From Bradyrhizobium paxllaeri (GTDB taxonomy: Bacteria; Pseudomonadota; Alphaproteobacteria; Rhizobiales; Xanthobacteraceae), in NCBI RefSeq assembly GCF_001693515.2, contig NZ_CP042968.1:6634001-6698000 (forward strand): DNA of 64,000 nt. Reading direction: 5' to 3'. Positions within the stretch are counted from its first letter, which is position 1. Every line of letters begins with the position of its first letter. Below, in pieces: positions 19,303 through 28,685 of the stretch. The notes under the pieces were generated by a model, which saw nothing but the letters and a program-made list of their open reading frames with translations, was not told the DNA's origin and ran no database searches. Position numbers and translations under genes: made by a program.

Positions 19303-20100
19303 TCAGCCGATCGACCTGCCTCCGTCGATGACGAGTTCGGTGCCAGTGACGTAGCGGCTCTCGTCGCTGGCGAGCCACAAAATGCCATTGGCAATATCCG
19401 CAGGCGCCGCCTTGTACCCGAGCGGCACGGCGCGTTCGGTGAACTTGTCCAGCGTCGGGCCGCGCTCCCGCCCGCCATTCGAGCCGTCCTCGACGGTACC
19501 GATCAGCGTGTCCCAGATTGCGGTTTCGGTGATGCCGGGATGCAGCGAGTTGACGCGCACACCGTCCTTGGCTGCCGCGCATTCCAGCGCGATGGATTTC
19601 GTAAACAGCCGCACGCCGCCCTTGGTCGCGCAATAACCCGAGACGTTCGGCGACGCCTTGATCCCGGCAATCGAGGAAACGTTGATGATGCTGCCGCCGC
19701 CGCTCGCCCGCATCAGCGGCAGCGAATGCTTTACGCCGAGGAAGACGCCATCGAGATTGACGGCCACCTGCCGCTTCCAGTCGGCGAACGCCATGTCGAC
19801 GACGGGGCCCGAGAGGCCGATCCCGGCATTGTTGACGAGGACATCGAGCCTGCCGAACCGCGCCTTGGTCCGGGCGACGACCGACTGCCAGTCTTCCTCG
19901 CGCGTCACGTCATGGTGGTAGTATTCGCATTCGCAGCCGCCGGCGCGCAATTCGCGCAGCAGGCCTTCGCCTTTCTCATCCTGCAAATCCGTCGCGGCGA
20001 TCCTCGCGCCCTCGCGGGCCAGCACCAGCACGGCGGCCCGTCCGATGCCATTGGCAGCGCCGGTGACCAGAACGACTTTCCCTTCGACACGCCGCGTCAT
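19303..20100 (-). CDS. SDR family NAD(P)-dependent oxidoreductase
   Basis: A classical short-chain dehydrogenase of 265 residues. It has the cofactor motif TGAANGIG (about residues 14-21), NNAG (about 90-93), the catalytic Ser in INVSSIAGI and Y-x-x-x-K in GYCATKGG. An acidic Asp after strand 2 (AATDLQDEKGE) favours NAD(H). It is the first gene of the minus-strand block (SDR, VOC, MDR, CMD, DODA-like) and faces the LacI regulator across a 225-bp gap holding a perfect LacI-type operator. Confidence 0.9.
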   Translation of the reverse strand: MTRRVEGKVVLVTGAANGIGRAAVLVLAREGARIAATDLQDEKGEGLLRELRAGGCECEYYHHDVTREEDWQSVVARTKARFGRLDVLVNNAGIGLSGPVVDMAFADWKRQVAVNLDGVFLGVKHSLPLMRASGGGSIINVSSIAGIKASPNVSGYCATKGGVRLFTKSIALECAAAKDGVRVNSLHPGITETAIWDTLIGTVEDGSNGGRERGPTLDKFTERAVPLGYKAAPADIANGILWLASDESRYVTGTELVIDGGRSIG

Positions 20101-20180
20101 GGCTGGGTCCGTCTCCCGTTTTCAGGCCGTTCGGCCGCGTTGTTGCCGTGCGGGGCAACGGCCATCTCGCCGCCCCGTCC

Positions 20181-20194
20181 TGGAAACGTTTCCA
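20181..20194. promoter_or_regulatory. Perfect LacI-family operator palindrome
   Basis: TGGAAACGTTTCCA is a perfect 14-bp palindrome with the central CG typical of LacI-family operators (pattern TGnAAnCGnTTnCA). It lies between the divergent SDR operon (start 20100) and the LacI gene (start 20326), so one regulator probably controls both directions. Confidence 0.75.
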
Positions 20195-20325
20195 TACTTT
20201 ATCCGTTATCGTCGCGCAATATACTTATTTAAAGCCATAGTACCTTGTATATCGTTCTCAGATTACGTTAGATTTCGGCGTTGCGCGCCTAGCGCCTCAG
20301 ATCTCCGGATGACCGAGATGTCGCG

Positions 20326-21390
20326 ATGAACAGGGTGCAAGAAGGACCAGTAGCAAAGAGCCGGCGAACGCGGCCCGCACGCGCAACCATTCGCGATGTC
20401 GCAGCCCAAGCCGGCGTATCCGTCAGCAGCGTCAGCCGGGTCATGAACGGCGAGCCGCATACCAGCCCGGAATTGCACGCGCGGATCATGCGGGCGGTGA
20501 ACCGGCTGCGCTTCGAGCCGCATTCGGCGGCGCAGGCGCTGCGCTCGCGCGAGAGCAAGACGATCGGCTGCATGGTCGCCGACCTCTCCAACCCGCTCTA
20601 CAGCGAAATGATCAACGGCGCGGAGGAAGAACTGCAGCGCGCTGGCTATGTGCTGATGCTCGCAGCGACCCGCCACGAGGAAGACCGCGAGACCGCGTTC
20701 GTATCAGCGGTGCGCCGGCGGCGGATGGACGGATTGCTGCTGTTCGCCGGCGACAACGCCCATACGGATTTCACCGGCGCGCTTGCAAATCTGGACCTGC
20801 CCTGCGTGGCGATCGATCGCGAAGTGCCCGGCGTCCCCTCGGTGCGTGCGGACCATCGCGGCGGCGGCCTCGAAATCACGCGCTATCTGATCGGCCTCGG
20901 CCATCGCCGCATCGCCCTTCTCACCGGACGCGCAGCGCTGCTTCCGAGTTCGGAGCGCCTCGCCGGCTATCGCCAGGCGCACGCCGAAGCCAGGCTCGAG
21001 GTCGATCCCGATTTGATCCGGCCGCAGACGCAGGGCTCCAGCATTGCGTTCAGTGACGTCTGCCAGTTGCTGCGTGGCCCGAACCGTCCGACCGCGATCA
21101 TCACGCTGGGCACGCACATGCTGGCCGGCGTGATGGACGCACTCGCCAGTAGCGGCCTGCGCTATCCCGACGACGTTTCACTGGTGTGCATCGGCGACAC
21201 CGATCTCGCCCGGCATGCGACGCCGGGGATTTCTGCACTGACCTGGGATCTGGACCAGATGGGCCGGGTCGCCGCCAACATCCTGCTCGACCGTATCAGG
21301 GGCGGCGACGAGGCCAAAAAGATTCGGCCGGTTTACCTGCCGACACGGTTCATCCTGCGGCACTCCGGTGCCACGCCTCGCGCGCCCTGA
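20326..21390 (+). CDS. LacI family transcriptional regulator
   Basis: A 354-residue regulator with an N-terminal LacI HTH (ATIRDVAAQAGVSVSSVSRVMNGE, about residues 21-44), a hinge helix (PHSAAQALRSRESKTIG) and a periplasmic-binding-protein-like sensor domain. A perfect LacI-type operator lies 130 bp upstream. It is divergent from the SDR block and followed 78 bp later by a Bug-type binding protein, so both are probable targets. The effector is unknown. Confidence 0.92.
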   Translation: MNRVQEGPVAKSRRTRPARATIRDVAAQAGVSVSSVSRVMNGEPHTSPELHARIMRAVNRLRFEPHSAAQALRSRESKTIGCMVADLSNPLYSEMINGAEEELQRAGYVLMLAATRHEEDRETAFVSAVRRRRMDGLLLFAGDNAHTDFTGALANLDLPCVAIDREVPGVPSVRADHRGGGLEITRYLIGLGHRRIALLTGRAALLPSSERLAGYRQAHAEARLEVDPDLIRPQTQGSSIAFSDVCQLLRGPNRPTAIITLGTHMLAGVMDALASSGLRYPDDVSLVCIGDTDLARHATPGISALTWDLDQMGRVAANILLDRIRGGDEAKKIRPVYLPTRFILRHSGATPRAP

Positions 21391-21468
21391 CGGCGCGACG
21401 ATCTCTACATCAGGCGAAAAACGCTGGCGACGAACGACCAAAAAAAACAAAACCCAGGGAGTGAGTAA

Positions 21469-22437
21469 ATGAAGTTACGCGCGATGATGTTGTCGCTGCT
21501 TGCGCTCGCGTCAGTGGCCTGTTCGGCCCACGCAGATGACACGGCCAACTATCCCTCCAAGAAGATCAAGATGCTGTTGCCGTTCGGGGCCGGTGGCGGC
21601 GGCGACGTGCTCGGACGGCTGCTCGCCGACCGGATGGGCAAACGCCTCGGCCAGACCATCTACGTCGAAAACCGCACCGGCGCCGCCGGCACCATCGGCG
21701 CGCAGCAGGCGGCGACCTCTCCGCCCGACGGTTACACCATTACGATCGGTGGCATGACCACCCACGTGCTGGCACCGGCGGTCTACCCCAACCTGCCCTA
21801 TGATCCGATCAAGGATTTCACTACCATCGGCCGGATCGGAACGTCATCGATCCTGCTCATCGCGGCAAAGGATTTTCCCGCAAGCGATCTGCGCGGGCTG
21901 ACCGAGCTGTCGAAGAGGGGCGAACCGATCCAGTACGGAAGCTGGGGCGTCGGCTCGACCGGACATTTCTGCGGCGAAATCCTCTCCCAGAAGGCCGGCG
22001 TCCGCCTGCAGCACGTCCCGTTCAGCGGCGCCGCCAAGCTCGCGAACGACCTGATGGGCGGGCACATCTCGGTCGGGCTGGTCGACATGGCAACCGGAAA
22101 GCCGCTGGTGAAGGACGGCAAGCTGAAGGCGCTGGCGGTATGCGGCGGACGATCGCCGAGCCTGCCGGACGTTGCGAGCTACAAGGAGCAAGGCGTCGAT
22201 TTCGAACGGAGCCTGTCCTGGGTGATGTATGCGCCGGCGGGTCTTCCCGTTCCGATCGCGCAGAAGATCTCGGCCTCGCTGAAGGAGTCGCTGGCCGAGG
22301 CCGACATCGCCGAGAAGCTGCTGGCGCTCGGCATCTCCGCGGATTTCATCGCCGGAGATCAGCAGCGCGACATCAATGCGCGCGACATCGAAGCCTGGAA
22401 GAAAGTCGCCAGCGACGCGAAGATCGAAGTCAAGTAG
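21469..22437 (+). CDS. Tripartite tricarboxylate transporter substrate-binding protein (Bug/TctC)
   Basis: A 322-residue periplasmic receptor of the Bug family. The signal peptide MKLRAMMLSLLALASVACSAHA covers residues 1-22. The mature part begins ANYPSKKIKMLLPFGAGGGGDVLGRLLADRM, with the family Gly-rich loop, and has EILSQKAGVRLQHVPFSGAAKL in the middle. AGGGAG precedes the ATG. No TctA/TctB membrane genes lie alongside, as is common for Bug proteins, which share membrane partners or act as sensors. Confidence 0.9.
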   Translation: MKLRAMMLSLLALASVACSAHADDTANYPSKKIKMLLPFGAGGGGDVLGRLLADRMGKRLGQTIYVENRTGAAGTIGAQQAATSPPDGYTITIGGMTTHVLAPAVYPNLPYDPIKDFTTIGRIGTSSILLIAAKDFPASDLRGLTELSKRGEPIQYGSWGVGSTGHFCGEILSQKAGVRLQHVPFSGAAKLANDLMGGHISVGLVDMATGKPLVKDGKLKALAVCGGRSPSLPDVASYKEQGVDFERSLSWVMYAPAGLPVPIAQKISASLKESLAEADIAEKLLALGISADFIAGDQQRDINARDIEAWKKVASDAKIEVK

Positions 22438-22452
22438 CGGCAAATCGAAAAA

Positions 22453-22479
22453 AGGAGGGCCGAAACAATCGACCCTCCT
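22453..22479 (-). terminator. Intrinsic terminator of the P450 transcript
   Basis: The arms AGGAGGG (22453-22459) and CCCTCCT (22473-22479) form a seven-pair stem. Read on the minus strand, the hairpin is followed directly by TTTTTTCG. It lies 20 bp beyond the P450 stop and could also end the convergent Bug-gene transcript. Confidence 0.8.
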
Positions 22480-22498
22480 CGCCTCATCTATAAATCGC

Positions 22499-23719
22499 TC
22501 AGTTCGTCTTCCCGAACAGCAGCGGCAACTGACGCGGGCCGCGCACGGTCCCTTCCGACCACGTGACCTTGCCGGCCGGATCGAGCCGGAAATCCGGAAT
22601 CCGCTTCAGCCATTCCTCGATCGCCACCGTCATCTCCATGCGCGCGAGGTTGGAGCCGACGCAGCGGTGAATGCCGAGGCCGAACGCGGCGTGGCGATTT
22701 TCCTTGCGGTCGATCATCACCTTGTCGGCATCGGGGAACATCGCGGGATCGCGGTTGGCGGCCGGGAACGACAGCAGCACCATGTTGCCGGACTTGACCG
22801 GGCAGCCGCTCACCGTCGTCTCCTTCATCACCTCGCGCGCCATCGTCACCGGCGAATAGGCCCGCAGCAGTTCCTCGACCGCGAGCGGCATCAGTTCCGG
22901 CTCCTTGACGAGGCGCTCGCGATCCGCGGGCGTTTTCGCCAGATGCCACAGCGAGGAGCCGATCGCGCTCCAGGTCGTGTCAATGCCCGCGATCAACAAC
23001 AGCCGCAGCGAACCCAGCACGTGTTCGTCCGCCAGCGGATTGCCATCCTTGTCCCTCGCCTTCATCAGCGTCGAGATCAGGTCGTCGGTTGGATTCTGCT
23101 TGCGCTGCTCGAGATGGGCGGCGAAATAACCGGTCATCTCCCTCACCGCCTCCATCAGCGCGTTGTCGTCCTTGATGCCGAGTTCGAGGATTCCGTGAAT
23201 CCACTTGATGAAGAGATCGCCGTCCTTCTCCGGAATGCCGAGCATATGCGCGATCGCGCGAACCGGAACATGCTTGGTGTAGCGCGCGGCGGCGTCGCAT
23301 TTGCCGTCGGCAATGAACTCGTCGATCAGCTCGTTGCAGATCGCGCGCACCCGCGGCTCCAGCTTCTTCATCGCGTCCGGCGTGAACGGCGGCAGCAACA
23401 ATTGCTTGGCCGGCTTGTGCTCGGGCGGATCGGACGTGATCGGCGGCGCCCGCGCGGTGATCTCCGGCCGTATGTCGCGCACGATGACGCGACGCGACGA
23501 GAAGTGCTCGGTATCGTAGGCGATTTCCTTCACCGCCTGGTAGGTGGTCGGCATGTAGCAGCCGAGGAAGCGCTCGGTGTGAACGACCGGCGAAGCCGCA
23601 CGCAGTTGTTCCCAGATCGGAAACGGATTTTCCGTCCAGGTCGGATCGGTGTGATCGAAATCGTTGACCCAGTCGGTGACCGGCGGATGTTCGGGCATGA
23701 TGCTGGCGGAATCGGACAT
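22499..23719 (-). CDS. Cytochrome P450
   Basis: A 406-residue soluble class I bacterial P450. The heme-binding loop FGLGIHRCVGSNLAR places the cysteine ligand at residue 353. The I-helix oxygen-binding stretch is LLLIAGIDTTWSAI, and the ExxR motif is in AVEELLRAYSP (helix-K region). GAGGAA precedes the ATG. The adjacent upstream [3Fe-4S] ferredoxin is very likely its electron donor; a ferredoxin reductase is not in the window. Related proteins hydroxylate terpenoids, steroids or alkyl aromatics. The substrate here is unknown. Confidence 0.93.
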   Translation of the reverse strand: MSDSASIMPEHPPVTDWVNDFDHTDPTWTENPFPIWEQLRAASPVVHTERFLGCYMPTTYQAVKEIAYDTEHFSSRRVIVRDIRPEITARAPPITSDPPEHKPAKQLLLPPFTPDAMKKLEPRVRAICNELIDEFIADGKCDAAARYTKHVPVRAIAHMLGIPEKDGDLFIKWIHGILELGIKDDNALMEAVREMTGYFAAHLEQRKQNPTDDLISTLMKARDKDGNPLADEHVLGSLRLLLIAGIDTTWSAIGSSLWHLAKTPADRERLVKEPELMPLAVEELLRAYSPVTMAREVMKETTVSGCPVKSGNMVLLSFPAANRDPAMFPDADKVMIDRKENRHAAFGLGIHRCVGSNLARMEMTVAIEEWLKRIPDFRLDPAGKVTWSEGTVRGPRQLPLLFGKTN

Positions 23720-23780
23720 CGGAGCAATTCCTCTGTTTGGTTCGTTCAGATCGTGGTGGATGAAAGATCTCGCGACCGGA

Positions 23781-23990
23781 TTATTCTTCGGTCACCTCGA
23801 TGGCAATTTCCGGACAGTTGCTCTGGGCGAGCCAGGCCTTGTCCTCCAGGCCCTCGGGCACGGAGCCGTCGCCGACTTCGTGCGCATTGCCGAATTCGTC
23901 GAGGTCGAACAGTTCGGGTGCCAGTGATTTGCAACGCGCGTGTCCCTGACATTTGTCCTGGTCGACGCGGATTTTCAGCTTTCCGGCCAT
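23781..23990 (-). CDS. [3Fe-4S] ferredoxin, P450 partner
   Basis: A 69-residue ferredoxin. Three cysteines are placed for a single cluster: Cys14 and Cys20 in KCQGHARC, where His stands in place of the second Cys, and Cys59 in SNCPEIAI. This C-x2-H-x2-C...CP pattern is characteristic of the [3Fe-4S] ferredoxins that feed bacterial P450s. GAGGGGAA precedes the ATG at 23990. It lies 61 bp upstream of the P450 gene on the same strand and is probably co-transcribed. Confidence 0.9.
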   Translation of the reverse strand: MAGKLKIRVDQDKCQGHARCKSLAPELFDLDEFGNAHEVGDGSVPEGLEDKAWLAQSNCPEIAIEVTEE

Positions 23991-24139
23991 CGCAGCGTTC
24001 CCCTCTTTGTGAGGCGCATTTGACTCGCGCCGCTTTCGGCGCGACGGCACAGACCCGCCGGCGCACCGCGAAGTTATATCGTATTACATTCGCGACACCG
24101 TTGTGCTGTCAAGTCAAAAGTTATAGATCATGACATTGA

Positions 24140-24778
24140 ATGTCGCCTCGTCCTGCACGCAAAGCACAGAATGCCTATCACCATGGGGATCTCCGTGATG
24201 CCCTGGTTCAGGCCGCATTGCATGAGGTCGAACTCGGCGGTCCCGAAGCGATCAGCATCAGCGCGCTTGCCAAGAAACTCGGCGTCTCGCAGCCGGCGCC
24301 CTACAAGCATTTTGCCGATCGCGAGACGCTGCTGACAGCCGTCACGGCCGAGGCATTCCGTCAGTTCTCGGCCATGATGCGCGCGGCGATCGAAAAGCCG
24401 TCGAAGCAGTCGAAGCTGTCCCGCTTTGCCCAACTCACGCTCGATTTCGGCCTGCGCCGCAACGGCATCTATCGCCTGATGTTCGCTTCGCGAACCATGG
24501 CCTGCGCGCCGAAAGGCAGCGAGCTGCACAGTGCCGCGATGGAGACGTTCGAACTGCTGGTGGAAGCGCTGGAGGCACCCGCCGTGGGTCTGTTGCGCGA
24601 GCGCAGCGCGCTCAAGCTCTGGGCCTCGCTGCATGGCGTGGTCATGCTCGCGGAACAGGGGTTGCTCACCGGCCAGCTCGCTCACGTCAGCCGGGAAGAG
24701 TTGGTCGAGGACATCGTGCAGGAAACCAAGCTCGCGCTGTCGGTTGCGATAGAGGCCTGCGGCAAGACCGACCAATGA
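24140..24778 (+). CDS. TetR/AcrR family regulator with WHG-type C-terminal domain
   Basis: A 212-residue regulator. The HTH spans about residues 15-62 (YHHGDLRDALVQAALHEVELGG...ISISALAKKLGVSQPAPYKHFADRETLLTAV). The C-terminal half contains LWASLHGVVMLAEQGLL, matching the W-x-x-x-H-G pattern of the WHG ligand domain. It is divergent from the ferredoxin-P450 pair with a 149-bp gap, so it is the likely repressor of that pair and of itself. Confidence 0.88.
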   Translation: MSPRPARKAQNAYHHGDLRDALVQAALHEVELGGPEAISISALAKKLGVSQPAPYKHFADRETLLTAVTAEAFRQFSAMMRAAIEKPSKQSKLSRFAQLTLDFGLRRNGIYRLMFASRTMACAPKGSELHSAAMETFELLVEALEAPAVGLLRERSALKLWASLHGVVMLAEQGLLTGQLAHVSREELVEDIVQETKLALSVAIEACGKTDQ

Positions 24779-24924
24779 CAGCCAAGGCTCCGGCATCCGA
24801 GGGGCCCGACAACACGGGTCTCCATGGCGACGCCGTCCTCGCGGCATCCCTGCTGTCCGGGATCGTGGCGGCGGCGATGTTTTCGGTCATTCGCAAGTCA
24901 AGCAAGCCCTCCCCCGAGCGATGA
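24775..24924 (+). CDS. Small single-pass membrane protein (unassigned)
   Basis: A 49-residue reading frame whose ATGA overlaps the TetR stop, the usual sign of translational coupling. It has a polar N-terminus, one hydrophobic segment (AVLAASLLSGIVAAAMFSVI, residues 20-39), then a basic tail RKSSKPSPER. This is the layout of a small inner-membrane peptide. I recognise no family. It might be chance, but the coupling and a clean transmembrane segment make it worth annotating. Confidence 0.4.
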   Translation: MTAKAPASEGPDNTGLHGDAVLAASLLSGIVAAAMFSVIRKSSKPSPER

Positions 24925-25024
24925 AGCGTCCGGCGAGGCCATGACGGTCGCGGCGCAAACGTGTCACACTGGCAACGAGATTGCCGCCTGCGTCGTGGGG
25001 GCTGCTTGAATTCCGGGCCGGCAG

Positions 25025-25996
25025 ATGATCAGCTTTTCCGGTCATGGGCATCGCCGGTTGAACACGAATCCTGCCAAATCCGCTGCGGATCTCCGTCTGG
25101 AGCTTGCACGGCCCTGGTCCGCGAGAAGCGTCGCGTTGGGCCTCTTGGCTTCGCTATGCTTTTTCGGCGCGGCATTTGGAAAGGACGACGACGACGATGA
25201 AGAGGATGCGGCCAAGGCAAAGCCGACCCTGCCGAACGTCTATCTCGATATGAGAACGATCTACTCGACGCTGCCTGCCGGCACGCTCTCGATCGGATTC
25301 AGCGCGCCACCATTGCTGTCGACGCTGGCCAATCTTTCCTCGCTTCGCACAGCCACCTTCCCGTCGAGCCAAAGCCTTTCGGTCGATCTGCCGTTGACGG
25401 TCGATGTCAACGAGCGGCTCTCGGTCTATGGCGGCATCAGCGGAGCCACTTCGCAGGCGGGTACCGATCCCTGGACGAAATTTTCGATCTACGCCTTTAC
25501 CGTCGGATTTCAGGCTGACATCTATCAGCAGAACGGTGGCATGTTTCCGACAATCACCATCCAATCCAATGCCACGCGGTCGACTTCGACGACGCCGCTG
25601 GCGACGACGGCCTACAACACCATCCTCGAGGCGAACTACGCGCTGGATGCGGACGAAACGCGCGGGCTGCTCGCCGGCGCGCAATACACCCGGGTTCTGG
25701 TCGATACCCCGCTCGCCCGCGTCAGTCCCGATATCATGGGCTATGTCGGCGGCTACTATCAGTGGGACAACAACTGGAAATTCACCGGCCGCGTCGGCGT
25801 GCAATCCTTCGGCGGCGCGCAGCTTCTGAACCTGACGCCGTTTCCCGCGTTCACGCAGCCGATTCTGCGGCTCGACCTCGACCGCATGGACGACGACGAT
25901 AACAGGTTGTTCGGCATCACCGCGCAGATCGCATGGACGCCGAAGCCCTCCTATCAGCTAACACTGCGAACGCCGCTTTATGCGATCAAGAACTAG
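25025..25996 (+). CDS. Exported beta-barrel-like hypothetical protein
   Basis: A 323-residue protein with a long basic N-terminal region and a hydrophobic export segment (VALGLLASLCFFGAAFG, about residues 36-52), then an acidic KDDDDDEED patch. The remainder alternates polar and hydrophobic residues in strand-like runs, rich in Ser, Thr and Gly (SVYGGISGATSQAG, ITIQSNATRSTST, VGGYYQWDNNWKFTGRVGVQSFGG). This suggests an outer-membrane barrel of the porin-like or MetA-pathway-of-phenol-degradation type. The last residues, LTLRTPLYAIKN, lack a terminal Phe. Function unknown. Confidence 0.65.
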   Translation: MISFSGHGHRRLNTNPAKSAADLRLELARPWSARSVALGLLASLCFFGAAFGKDDDDDEEDAAKAKPTLPNVYLDMRTIYSTLPAGTLSIGFSAPPLLSTLANLSSLRTATFPSSQSLSVDLPLTVDVNERLSVYGGISGATSQAGTDPWTKFSIYAFTVGFQADIYQQNGGMFPTITIQSNATRSTSTTPLATTAYNTILEANYALDADETRGLLAGAQYTRVLVDTPLARVSPDIMGYVGGYYQWDNNWKFTGRVGVQSFGGAQLLNLTPFPAFTQPILRLDLDRMDDDDNRLFGITAQIAWTPKPSYQLTLRTPLYAIKN

Positions 25997-26015
25997 TGGC
26001 GCCTGGGAGCTGACC

Positions 26016-28673
26016 CTAGGCCGGATGCGGGTCGCGCACGGCCGCACCGCGCAGCAACTTCCCAATCTCCGGCTTGCAGGCGCCGCAATTGGTGCCGGCC
26101 TTCAGACGCCGGCCGACGTCGTCGACGCTGGCCGCGCCTTTCTGGATCTCGGCCGAGATCTGATGCTGCCCCACGCCGAAACATGAGCAGACGATCGGAC
26201 CGACGTCCTGACCGGCGTCCAGCGGCTGTCCCGTCAGCAGCGACATCCGCGCACTCGCTGACAATGCCTGTTCCGCAAACAGGCCGGTCAGCCACGACCG
26301 CGAGACCAGTCTGTGATCGGGTGCGATGAACACGCAACCCTCCAGCCGGCCGTCGCGAACGGCGGCGTAGCGGAAGCGTCCGGCCTTCGGATCGCGATAG
26401 GCGATCCATTCGATGTCGTGTCCGACACGGAGCTGCGCCCGCGCCCAGTCGCGCCAGCTTTCCGGCCGCTCGTCGAAGGCAAGCTCCATCCGCCAGCACG
26501 TCCCTGAGAGGCCGCCGACCCAGTAACCCGCGGCCGGACGCTCGATCTCCCGGCGGCTGAGGATGAAGACATGCCATTTCGGCAAGTAAGCCGCCGCCTT
26601 CATCGGCGTGTGCTTGGATTCAGGCTGCCCGGAGATCGGGTCGGTCGCGGGATTGACCAGCGCGTTGACCCGGCCTTCGCCGGCATACTCGCCATTCCAG
26701 TGCATCGGCACGAACACGCAGCCGCGCCGCTGCTCGGCGGTGACAACGACGCGCGCCACCATCTCGCCCCACGGACTCGCCAGCCGCGCGAGCCCGCCGT
26801 TCTCGACGCCGGCCGCGCGCGCATCGTCGGGATGGAATTCGGCATAGGGCTCGAAAATATGCGCCAGCAACCGCGGCGATTTCGCGGTTCGCGTCATGGT
26901 GTGCCACTGATCGCGGACCCGCCCGGTATTGAGCACCAGCGGATAGTCGCGGCTGGTCGCGTTGACGGCAGCGCGCGGCGTTACCGGCACGAAACGGGCC
27001 TTGCGATCGGCGGTGAAGAATTCGCGCGTCTCGAACATTCGCGGCGTGCCGGTCGGATATTCCCGCGTCACCGGCCACTGGATCGGGGTCAGCGCATCGT
27101 AGGCCCGATCGTCGAGCGTATTCAATGCGGACAGGTCAAAATCGCGTGTCCCGTCATTCTCGAAACTGGAAAGTCTTGCGTGCTCGCGGAAGATCTCGGC
27201 GACGCTTGAATAGTCGAATCCCGAAAAACCCATGCGCCGCGCAACGTCGCAGACGGTCCGCCAATCCGCCCGTGCGGCGCCGGGCGCCGGCAGGAACGGC
27301 CGCTGCCGCGAGATGCGGCGTTCGGAGTTGGTGACGGTGCCGTCCTTTTCGCCCCAGGTCAGCGCGGGCAGCAACACATGGGCATGACGCGTGGTGTCGG
27401 TGTGCCGCATGCAATCGGAAACGACGACGAGTTCGCATGCGTCGAGCGCGCGGCGCGCGCGATCGGCATCCGGCAGGCTGACCAGCGGATTGGTCGACAT
27501 GATCCAGACCGCCTTGATGCGACGCTCGACGATCGCCTCGAACATGTCGATCGCCTTGAGGCCCTGCTTGTCCGCGATCACAGGCGACTGCCAGAATCGC
27601 TGAACGAGGTCGCGATGCGTCGCGTTCTCGATCTCCATATGGGCGGCAAGCTGATTGGCCAGCCCACCGACTTCCCGGCCGCCCATCGCATTGGGCTGTC
27701 CGGTCAGCGAGAACGGGCCCATGCCGGGACGCCCGATGCGGCCGGTCAATAAATGGCAGTTGATGATCGCATTGACCTTGTCGACGCCGCTGCTCGACTG
27801 GTTGATGCCCTGCGAATAGAGCGTGACGACCCGTTCGGTCTTGGCGAACCAGTCGAAGAACAGCGCCACGGCGCCTTCGGAGAGGCCGCAGATGTCGGCG
27901 GTTTGCGCGACCGTCTGTCCCGCAACCTGCCGCAGCGCGGCTTCAGCGCCGGTGGTGAATCCCTCCACGAACGCGCCGTCGATGGCACCGCGCGACGCAA
28001 GATGCGCGAGCAATCCGTTGAACAGCACCGAATCGCTGCCCGAGCGAAGCGGCAGGTGCAGATCGGCGCCGTCGCATGTGGCGGTCCGGCGCGGGTCGAT
28101 GACAACGATGCGGCAAGCGGGATTAGCCGCCTTCGCGGCGACCATGCGCTGGTAGAGGATCGGATGGCACCAGGCGGCGTTGGAGCCGACGAGGACCAGG
28201 AGATCGGCGGCTTCGAGATCCTCGTAGCAGCCCGGGACGGTGTCGCTGCCGAACGCGCGCTTGTGACCCACCACGCTCGAGGCCATGCATAGCCGCGAAT
28301 TGGTGTCGATATTGGCGGTGCCGATAAAGCCCTTGGCGAGCTTGTTGACGACGTAATAGTCCTCGGTGAGGATCTGGCCGGAGACGTAGAAGGCCACCGC
28401 ATCAGGTCCATGCTCGCGGACGATTCTGCCAAATCCGTCCGCGACGTGATCGAGCGCCGTGTCCCAGTCCGTCTCCTGCCCCTTGACCATGGGCGAGAGC
28501 AGCCGGCCCTCAAGGCTGATGGTCTCGGCGAGCGCCGAGCCTTTCCCGCACAGCCGGCCGAAATTGGCGGGATGAAGCGGATCGCCACGGACAGTCACGC
28601 CACCCGCGGCATCCCTGTCAGCGACAACGCCGCAGCCGACCCCGCAATACGGACAGGTTGTCTTCACCGGCAC
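26016..28673 (-). CDS. nasC: Assimilatory nitrate reductase catalytic subunit
   Basis: A cytoplasmic molybdopterin enzyme that reduces nitrate to nitrite (885 residues). An N-terminal [4Fe-4S] site is formed by Cys7, Cys10, Cys14 and Cys42 (TCPYCGVGC...GRLCGKG). The bis-MGD domains follow (INQSSSGVDKVNAIINCHLLTG and LTGQPNAMGGREVGG blocks). The C-terminus adds a BFD-like [2Fe-2S] domain (VCSCFGVGQH...NCGACKPEIG), as in the NADH-linked NasA of Klebsiella, suggesting that electrons arrive by an internal relay. The start is GTG. It lies 12 bp downstream of nirD in the nirB-nirD-nasC order. The symbol varies between organisms (nasA or nasC). Confidence 0.95.
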   Translation of the reverse strand: MPVKTTCPYCGVGCGVVADRDAAGGVTVRGDPLHPANFGRLCGKGSALAETISLEGRLLSPMVKGQETDWDTALDHVADGFGRIVREHGPDAVAFYVSGQILTEDYYVVNKLAKGFIGTANIDTNSRLCMASSVVGHKRAFGSDTVPGCYEDLEAADLLVLVGSNAAWCHPILYQRMVAAKAANPACRIVVIDPRRTATCDGADLHLPLRSGSDSVLFNGLLAHLASRGAIDGAFVEGFTTGAEAALRQVAGQTVAQTADICGLSEGAVALFFDWFAKTERVVTLYSQGINQSSSGVDKVNAIINCHLLTGRIGRPGMGPFSLTGQPNAMGGREVGGLANQLAAHMEIENATHRDLVQRFWQSPVIADKQGLKAIDMFEAIVERRIKAVWIMSTNPLVSLPDADRARRALDACELVVVSDCMRHTDTTRHAHVLLPALTWGEKDGTVTNSERRISRQRPFLPAPGAARADWRTVCDVARRMGFSGFDYSSVAEIFREHARLSSFENDGTRDFDLSALNTLDDRAYDALTPIQWPVTREYPTGTPRMFETREFFTADRKARFVPVTPRAAVNATSRDYPLVLNTGRVRDQWHTMTRTAKSPRLLAHIFEPYAEFHPDDARAAGVENGGLARLASPWGEMVARVVVTAEQRRGCVFVPMHWNGEYAGEGRVNALVNPATDPISGQPESKHTPMKAAAYLPKWHVFILSRREIERPAAGYWVGGLSGTCWRMELAFDERPESWRDWARAQLRVGHDIEWIAYRDPKAGRFRYAAVRDGRLEGCVFIAPDHRLVSRSWLTGLFAEQALSASARMSLLTGQPLDAGQDVGPIVCSCFGVGQHQISAEIQKGAASVDDVGRRLKAGTNCGACKPEIGKLLRGAAVRDPHPA

Positions 28674-28685
28674 GGGCGATCACCC

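Noticed and set aside
22376..24133. 585-codon plus-strand frame over the P450 and ferredoxin genes
   Set aside because: Antisense shadow: Arg/His-rich, with no family, while the minus strand carries an intact P450 and ferredoxin.
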